Source of the DNA: an uncultured Prevotella sp.
GTDB lineage: Bacteria; Bacteroidota; Bacteroidia; Bacteroidales; Bacteroidaceae
Assembly: GCA_945863825.1 (NCBI GenBank)
Contig: CAMBBY010000018.1
Coordinates: 1 to 9,590, forward strand
Direction of reading: 5' to 3'
DNA: 9,590 nt
Positions 5,556 to 9,590 of the stretch are shown here, in pieces. The notes below the pieces were generated by a model, which saw only the letters and a list, made by a program, of their open reading frames with translations, searched no databases and was not told the DNA's origin. Position 1 is the first letter of the stretch. Every line of letters begins with the position of its first letter. The position numbers and the translations under genes are program-made.

Positions 5556-6551
5556 TTAAAATTGATTCTCTACAATGTCACTGAGCACATCCTTGATATC
5601 AAGTCCTGCGGCACGAACCTGCTGCGGAATGAAACTTGTAACGGTCATACCCGGTGTCGTATTGATTTCCAGCATGTTCACCTTATCCTTACCGTTCTCA
5701 TCCTTGGTGATGATATAATCAATACGGATAATACCATTAGCATGAAGGATATCATAGATGCGGGAAGTAGTCTTAGCCACTTCTGCTGCAGTTTCAGGAG
5801 AAAGACGAGCAGGAGTAATTTCCTGTACCTGTCCATTGTACTTGGCATCATAATCGAAGAATTCATTGCTGGTCACCACCTCAGTAGCAGGCAAAACCAC
5901 ACACTTGTCGGCAGTCTTGTATATACCCTGAGAAATTTCAACACCATCCATGAATCCCTCAATCATAGCTTCCTCTGCCTCCATAAAAGCCAGACGAAGA
6001 GCAGGAGCCAACTGGTCTGCCTCCTTAACCTTGGAAACACCAAAACTGCTACCGTCAGCAGCAGGCTTTACAAAGCAAGGCATACCGATGCGCTTGGCTA
6101 TAGCCTCATCATCATATTCCTCACCACGGCGGAGCAAGATGCTATCAGCTACATTGATACCAAATCCACGAAGATAATTGTTGAGTACATACTTATCAAA
6201 AGTCATAGCCTCTACAAGAACACCACTTGTAGAATAAGGCAAATGAATCAGATCGAAATAGCCCTGCATTACACCATTCTCACCAGGCTGACCATGAATC
6301 GTAATATACGCATAATCAAAATACTTGCGCTGTCCATCCTTGACAAAAGAGAAATCATTCTTGTCAATTTCGGCAGTATCACCATTATCAAAGGCTACAT
6401 GCCAGTCGGTGCCCTTGACATCGACTATATATATGTTATAGCGCTCTTTATCAAAGAAAGAGTACAAGCCCTGACCTGAGCGCAATGATACGTCGTGCTC
6501 AGAAGAATCACCACCGCAGACGATGGCTATCGTTCTTTTGTTATTTTCCAT
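5556..6551 (-). CDS. ddl: D-alanine--D-alanine ligase
   Basis: Ddl is a cytosolic ATP-grasp enzyme that joins two D-alanines for the peptidoglycan stem peptide. The 331 residues include the N-terminal GGDSSEHDVSLRSG (13-26), IHGQPGENG (85-93), the ATP-binding PCFVKPAADGSSFGVSKV region (158-175), the omega-loop FFDYDAKY (231-238), RIDYI (276-280) and the Mg-binding C-terminal NMLEINTTPGMT (292-303). The last tyrosine of the omega loop, Tyr238, matches the position where E. coli DdlB has Tyr216 and D-Ala-D-Lac ligases have Phe. This favours the normal D-Ala-D-Ala product and vancomycin-sensitive precursors. Length is slightly above E. coli DdlB and normal for the phylum. ATG at 6551 gives a standard N-terminus. 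It lies 63 bases after the RluA-family gene and 12 before the acyltransferase, in the same operon. Confidence 0.97.
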   Translation of the reverse strand: MENNKRTIAIVCGGDSSEHDVSLRSGQGLYSFFDKERYNIYIVDVKGTDWHVAFDNGDTAEIDKNDFSFVKDGQRKYFDYAYITIHGQPGENGVMQGYFDLIHLPYSTSGVLVEAMTFDKYVLNNYLRGFGINVADSILLRRGEEYDDEAIAKRIGMPCFVKPAADGSSFGVSKVKEADQLAPALRLAFMEAEEAMIEGFMDGVEISQGIYKTADKCVVLPATEVVTSNEFFDYDAKYNGQVQEITPARLSPETAAEVAKTTSRIYDILHANGIIRIDYIITKDENGKDKVNMLEINTTPGMTVTSFIPQQVRAAGLDIKDVLSDIVENQF

Positions 6552-6614
6552 CTCTTATTTATATTTAATGAATTAGAATCTGTTTTTATCTGTCACTTTT
6601 GACCTATAGAATCA

Positions 6615-7781
6615 TCACTTAGTCTGGAACGTATCTTGTGTGGTTCCTGCGATGAATCCTCTCCACTTCTCTATGAGTTTGCGGAAGTCATCAGGCCACT
6701 CGCTATCGAAGTCCATCTGCTGTTGGGTAGTAGGATGCACAAAACCAAGTGTCTTGGCATGGAGTGCCTGTCTTGGGCAGAGTTTGAAACAATTTTGTAT
6801 AAAAGCCTTGTAACTGCTACTTCTCTGTCCTCTCAATATTTCTGCACCACCATACGTCTCGTCCATAAAGAGCGGATGACCGATATGCTTCATGTGAGCA
6901 CGAATCTGATGGGTTCTACCTGTCTCCAGCACACACTCCACAAGCGTGGTATATCCAAAGCGCTCCAATACCCGATAATGCGTTACCGCACTTTTACCGA
7001 TACCACTATCCGGGTCGAACACCTTCATACGAAGACGATTCTTGGGATCTCTTCCGATGTTCCCCTCGATACGACCTTCGTCCTCAACGATATTTCCCCA
7101 TACCAAAGCATTGTATCTGCGATGGGTGGTCTTATTGAAAAACTGCTTTCCCAAAGAGGTCTTGGCACCAGGAGTCTTTGCCACAACAAGCAAACCAGAC
7201 GTATCCTTATCAATACGATGCACCAGTCCCACTTCCGGATCGTTGGCATCAAATTCCGGCATATCTCTCAGATGCCAGGCTACAGCCTGAATCAGCGTAC
7301 CATGGAAATTACCAGCGCCAGGATGCACTACCATCCCAGCCTCTTTATTTACGATCATCAACTGGTCATCTTCATAAACCACATTGATGTCAATCTCCTC
7401 CGGTTTGATGCTGGTCTCATGCCTTGGACGGTCCATCATCAACGTGATCATATCATTCGGGCGAACCTTATAATTACTCTTTACAGGTTTCCCGTTGACA
7501 TGGATAAAACCAGCATCAGCAGCCTGCTGAATACGATTACGGCTCTGGTATGCCATTTTATCAGCCAGGTATTTATCTATTCTCACCGGATCCTGATTAG
7601 CATCCACCTGCACCTTCCAGTGCTCATAGAGTGCACCATCCGACGAGGACGACTCGCCGATAGGCTGAAGCTCATCATCCAGCTCTTCATCAAGCCCATC
7701 AACATCTCCAGCATCATCAAAACCGAAATAATTCTCCACTGGAGCATATACCTTATTATATATATAATCTAAAAATCTCAT
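6615..7781 (-). CDS. RluA/RluD-family 23S rRNA pseudouridine synthase
   Basis: The enzyme isomerises uridine to pseudouridine in RNA; RluD homologues modify helix 69 of 23S rRNA. Using the ATG at 7781 (388 residues), an S4 RNA-binding domain spans about 66-116 (RIDKYLADKM...RNRIQQAADAGFIHVNGKPV). The catalytic domain follows with IVNKEAGMVVHPGAGN, the active-site motif HRIDKDTSG (188-196, catalytic Asp191), and the C-terminal GRTHQIRAHMKHIGHPLFMD. A TTG at 7793, four codons upstream, is an alternative start. The first ~60 residues are a strongly acidic, low-complexity extension (FGFDDAGDVDGLDEELDDEL, then SSSSD) that E. coli RluD lacks. The gene sits between the PASTA gene (50 bases upstream) and ddl. 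RluD is the likeliest member because of the S4 domain and overall layout, but the target uridine is not proven by sequence. Confidence 0.93.
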   Translation of the reverse strand: MRFLDYIYNKVYAPVENYFGFDDAGDVDGLDEELDDELQPIGESSSSDGALYEHWKVQVDANQDPVRIDKYLADKMAYQSRNRIQQAADAGFIHVNGKPVKSNYKVRPNDMITLMMDRPRHETSIKPEEIDINVVYEDDQLMIVNKEAGMVVHPGAGNFHGTLIQAVAWHLRDMPEFDANDPEVGLVHRIDKDTSGLLVVAKTPGAKTSLGKQFFNKTTHRRYNALVWGNIVEDEGRIEGNIGRDPKNRLRMKVFDPDSGIGKSAVTHYRVLERFGYTTLVECVLETGRTHQIRAHMKHIGHPLFMDETYGGAEILRGQRSSSYKAFIQNCFKLCPRQALHAKTLGFVHPTTQQQMDFDSEWPDDFRKLIEKWRGFIAGTTQDTFQTK

Positions 7782-7831
7782 TCGTTCGTACAATTGAATT
7801 CTTCACATATCTTTCTTCATTCATCACTTAC

Positions 7832-8551
7832 CTATTCTACCACTTCGTTATGTGAATGTGAAGGAGTCGAAGGCTCAGTGGTCTCCGTACCAGGAACAAC
7901 CTCAAAATTGTCAGCATCTCCCGACTCTTGAACCTCCTCCTCAAACTCTTCCTGTTCATACTTAGGATCAACATAGTTGACGGAATCAGCAGCATCACGC
8001 TGACCATTTCCCACCTGTACCGTAAGAATCGCATCAATGGACACCTTATCACCAGCAACCACATGCTTTCCCTTGACCAGGATACCATAAACCCAGTCTT
8101 CCTCACCAGGTATATACTGAGGAGCACCCAACTTGAAGCCCATGGCAGTCAACTTAGCCATAGCCTCTCGCAGAGAACTGTTGTCAATCACATCAGGGAT
8201 AGTCAAGGTAGGTGTGTGATCAGAGTTGATAGTCACATAAATCACTCGTCCAGCCTTTACCCTTTCTCCAGAAACAGGAGATTGTTCCAAGATACAGTCA
8301 GGAGGAAGATTGCGTACATATCCCGTATCCGTCACTTCAATCTGAAGTCCGGCATCATCAAGGATACGCTCAGCGTCAGCGAAACTCTTATATCGAATAT
8401 CCGGAATCAGAATAGCCTCACCATGATGAGTATAGAGTTCAATACCGAACTTAACGCCCACACAAAGCAGTGCGACAACCACTCCCATAGCGAAGAGATT
8501 GCCCCAGAGATACTTGCTCTTAAACTTATAAAAAAATTCAGATGAAGTCAT
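7832..8551 (-). CDS. PASTA-domain single-pass membrane protein
   Basis: The 239-residue protein has a short basic cytoplasmic N-terminus (YKFKSKYLWGN), one transmembrane helix at about 19-38 (LFAMGVVVALLCVGVKFGIE), then two PASTA repeats. The first is about 48-109 (from LIPDIRYKSFADAERIL to GRVIYVTINS) and the second about 117-180 (from TIPDVIDNSSLREAMAKL to AILTVQV). An acidic tail rich in Glu, Asp, Thr, Ser and Pro runs to the end. PASTA repeats occur in penicillin-binding proteins and Ser/Thr kinases and can bind peptidoglycan. Here there is neither a kinase nor a transpeptidase domain. The predicted topology puts the repeats in the periplasm. As first gene of an operon with ddl it may act in cell-wall sensing or organisation, but that is inference from context. 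The start at 8551 follows a strong promoter by a very short leader. Confidence 0.9.
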   Translation of the reverse strand: MTSSEFFYKFKSKYLWGNLFAMGVVVALLCVGVKFGIELYTHHGEAILIPDIRYKSFADAERILDDAGLQIEVTDTGYVRNLPPDCILEQSPVSGERVKAGRVIYVTINSDHTPTLTIPDVIDNSSLREAMAKLTAMGFKLGAPQYIPGEEDWVYGILVKGKHVVAGDKVSIDAILTVQVGNGQRDAADSVNYVDPKYEQEEFEEEVQESGDADNFEVVPGTETTEPSTPSHSHNEVVE

Positions 8552-8570
8552 TCTATTTCATTTTTGTCTG

Positions 8571-8601
8571 CAAAGATAGTATAAATCGAAGACAATACAA
8601 A
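8571..8601 (-). promoter_or_regulatory. Promoter of the PASTA-rluD-ddl-acyltransferase operon
   Basis: On the minus strand TTTG (complement of 8598-8601), a 19-base spacer and TATCTTTG (complement of 8571-8578) match the Bacteroidota consensus fully. The start of transcription is expected near 8562-8565, only 11-14 bases before the ATG at 8551. That short leader contains ATGAAATAG (8561-8553), a start codon, one lysine codon and a stop, ending one base before the PASTA start. Confidence 0.8.
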
Positions 8602-8702
8602 ATAAAAAAATGATTTTTTCAATTTATTGTTGAGAAGAAGGCTATAAATACAAAAGAGACCTAAAACAAAAAGAGGCAAAACACCTAAAGGTCTATAAAC
8701 AC

Positions 8703-8735
8703 AAAAAGCAGCATAGGAGTTATCCCTGCTGCTTT
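8703..8735 (-). terminator. Intrinsic terminator of rpmH
   Basis: On the minus strand AAAGCAGCA (complement of 8727-8735) pairs with TGCTGCTTT (complement of 8705-8713). The stem is followed by a T-run (TTTTTG, complement of 8702-8707 region). The inner part is imperfect, with a GG/CC pair near the loop. It lies about 35 bases after the rpmH stop and separates rpmH from the PASTA operon. Confidence 0.75.
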
Positions 8736-8769
8736 CAATGTCATCGTTAATTCTGAAGCCCAACGAATA

Positions 8770-8925
8770 TTATTTTCCGTGGTGCTCGTCAGAAACAGTT
8801 AACTTCTTACGGCCATGAGCACGGCGAGAAGCCAATACGCGACGACCATTCTTTGTTGCCATACGCTCACGGAAACCATGCTTGTTCACGCGACGACGAT
8901 TGTGAGGCTGAAATGTTCTTTTCAT
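8770..8925 (-). CDS. rpmH: 50S ribosomal protein L34
   Basis: L34 is a small, very basic protein of the large ribosomal subunit. Translation gives 51 residues: it opens [20 protein letters not shown], continues with [20 protein letters not shown] and ends [11 protein letters not shown]. The first ~45 residues are the canonical L34 sequence (KRTFQP, HGFR.RM.T..GR.VL..RR..GR..L). The short C-terminal DEHHGK tail is a mild extension. It has its own promoter (8990-9020) and terminator (8703-8735), so it appears to be a single-gene unit. The rnpA-dnaA neighbours seen in many bacteria are absent. Instead efp is divergent on the other side. Confidence 0.97.
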   Translation of the reverse strand: MKRTFQPHNRRRVNKHGFRERMATKNGRRVLASRRAHGRKKLTVSDEHHGK

Positions 8926-8989
8926 TTTTCTTATTTATTTTTTAATTAATATTCTTCACAAAAGAGCAAAATACGCCCTTTTTGGGCTG

Positions 8990-9020
8990 CAAAATTACGC
9001 ATATTTTCTGAAATAACCAA
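8990..9020 (-). promoter_or_regulatory. rpmH: Promoter of rpmH
   Basis: On the minus strand TAATTTTG (complement of 8990-8997) is a perfect TAnnTTTG. TTGG (complement of 9017-9020) lies 19 bases upstream as a near -33 element. Predicted start is about 8981-8985, giving a leader of roughly 57 bases. Confidence 0.7.
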
Positions 9021-9068
9021 GAAAACTACCAAATTTAGCTTAAATATTTATGTTTTTTTCGATAATTG

Positions 9069-9100
9069 CTTGGGTTTTTCGTGATTTTACCGTAACTTTG
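9069..9100 (+). promoter_or_regulatory. efp: Promoter of efp
   Basis: CTTG (9069-9072), a 20-base spacer and TAACTTTG (9093-9100) match the Bacteroidota consensus with one change in the -33 box. The predicted start is near 9105-9107, about 35 bases before the ATG at 9142. No Shine-Dalgarno sequence is visible in the A/T-rich leader. Confidence 0.75.
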
Positions 9101-9141
9101 CACCGTTTTACAGAAATATAATATAATTCAAGATAAACAAA

Positions 9142-9590
9142 ATGATTAATTCACAGGAAATTAAGATTGGTACTTGCATCCGCATGGATGGCAAAGTATG
9201 GGTTTGCATCGACTTTCAGCACAGAAAGCCAGGTAAAGGTAACACCGTAATGAACACTAAGTTGAAGAATGTTGCCGACGGCCGCGTGCTGGAGCGTACA
9301 TTCCAGATTGGTTTCAAATTGGAGGATGTTCGCGTTGAGCGTCGCCCTTATCAGTACCTCTACGAGGACGCTACTGGTTGCATCTTCATGAACCAGGAGA
9401 CTTTCGAGCAGGTGCCTATCGCCAAGGAGAACGTTACCGGTGGTCAGTATATGAAGGAGGGTGACGTAGTTGAGGTTGTTACTGATACTACAGACGGTAC
9501 TATCCTCTTGGCTGAAATGCCAGCAAAGACTACCCTGAAGATTACTCACTCTGAGCCAGGTGTTAAGGGTAACACTGCTACCAACGCTAC
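9142..9590 (+). CDS. efp: Elongation factor P (3' end beyond the window)
   Basis: EF-P binds ribosomes stalled at polyproline and stimulates peptide bond formation. The window holds 149 complete codons of an expected ~188. The N-terminal KOW-like domain begins MINSQEIKIGTCIRMDGKVW. The tip loop HRKPGKGNTVMNTKLKN (27-43) carries Lys32, the position of the modified lysine in other EF-Ps; there is no arginine there, so EarP-type rhamnosylation is not expected. The first OB domain has VERRPYQYLYEDATGCIFMN and EQVPI. The second begins with the EF-P signature region KITHSEPGVKGNTATNAT. The frame is uninterrupted to the window edge. No modification gene (epmA/epmB or similar) is nearby. It is divergent from rpmH. 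Confidence 0.97.
   Translation, partial: MINSQEIKIGTCIRMDGKVWVCIDFQHRKPGKGNTVMNTKLKNVADGRVLERTFQIGFKLEDVRVERRPYQYLYEDATGCIFMNQETFEQVPIAKENVTGGQYMKEGDVVEVVTDTTDGTILLAEMPAKTTLKITHSEPGVKGNTATNA

Larger units (their letters stand above)
8552..8769. other. Gap between rpmH and the PASTA operon
   Basis: These 218 bases hold the rpmH terminator (8703-8735) and the PASTA operon promoter (8571-8601). Between them is AT-rich sequence with an imperfect direct repeat (CTATAAATACAAAAGAG at 8642-8658 and CTATAAACACAAAAAGCAG at 8694-8712). A 71-codon minus-strand open frame crosses the whole gap, but it runs through both the terminator and the promoter and is not credible as a gene. Confidence 0.6.
8926..9141. 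promoter_or_regulatory. Divergent control region between rpmH and efp
   Basis: These 216 AT-rich bases carry two back-to-back Bacteroidota promoters (8990-9020 minus, 9069-9100 plus). A small hairpin GCCC-ttttt-GGGC (8975-8987) lies just where the rpmH transcript should begin. No gene is seen in the gap. Confidence 0.65.

Noticed and set aside
5037..6479. Long plus-strand open frame opposite ddl and the acyltransferase
   Set aside because: It is the antisense shadow of two well-supported genes, crosses their junction, and has the Leu/Ile/His/Ser-rich composition typical of antisense frames.
7749..7765. 17-base identity TACCTTATTATATATAT shared with 4647-4663, and a 13-base part of it in proA near 1534
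   Set aside because: In both minus-strand genes it encodes IYNKV in simple A/T-rich codons; no flanking similarity, so convergence or chance is sufficient.
6636..7772. Long plus-strand open frame opposite the RluA-family gene
   Set aside because: It is antisense to a gene with an intact HRIDKDTSG active site; its protein has no recognisable domain.
8548..8763. 71-codon open frame on the minus strand between rpmH and the PASTA gene
   Set aside because: It runs through the rpmH terminator and the PASTA promoter and has a low-complexity hydrophobic composition caused by A/T-rich DNA; no family resemblance.

Overview
The window looks like a chromosomal segment of a Bacteroidales bacterium, most likely Prevotella/Segatella. 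Four things point there. The promoters are of the Bacteroidota type (TTTG, about 19-20 bases, TAnnTTTG). Shine-Dalgarno sequences are mostly absent. The carbamoyltransferase is the N-succinylornithine type described from Bacteroides fragilis. The block PASTA protein - RluA-family synthase - Ddl - acyltransferase next to rpmH/efp is, as I recall, a Bacteroidales arrangement. No mobile element, rRNA, tRNA or CRISPR array is visible.

Layout, left to right. (1) 1-585 (+): a truncated DUF1016/YhcG-type gene. Only its N-terminal domain remains. It is followed by three codon-phased perfect inverted repeats, and its frame then runs on through the promoter of the next gene. (2) 544-3072 (+): a transcription unit with proA (proline synthesis) and argF' (arginine synthesis through succinylated intermediates). 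It starts at a strong promoter and closes with a clear intrinsic terminator. proA carries an extra in-frame segment that contains a perfect palindrome, and a heptamer tandem repeat overlaps its stop codon. (3) 3161-4256 (+): a stand-alone 355-residue protein with a Rid/chorismatase-like fold. (4) 4381-8601 (-): a four-gene operon, in transcription order PASTA-domain membrane protein, RluD-like pseudouridine synthase, D-alanine--D-alanine ligase (ddl) and a PlsC/PlsB-like acyltransferase. It ends in a terminator that overlaps the last codons. (5) 8703-9020 (-): rpmH (ribosomal protein L34) with its own promoter and terminator. (6) 9069-9590 (+): efp (elongation factor P), divergent from rpmH and cut by the window end.

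The ordinary genes make sense together. proA and argF' both serve glutamate-derived amino-acid synthesis. The minus-strand operon joins cell-envelope work (peptidoglycan precursor ligation, a possible peptidoglycan-binding PASTA protein, phospholipid acylation) to rRNA modification. rpmH and efp are translation genes.

The least ordinary material is small palindromic DNA placed in frame inside protein-coding sequence. The DUF1016 remnant has three copies of one palindrome family, with paired substitutions that keep the stems intact, each encoding a QTLSxEF-like peptide. proA has an unrelated palindrome at a place where the protein is longer than its relatives. Functional calls rest on recognisable motifs and remembered family features; no search was run.
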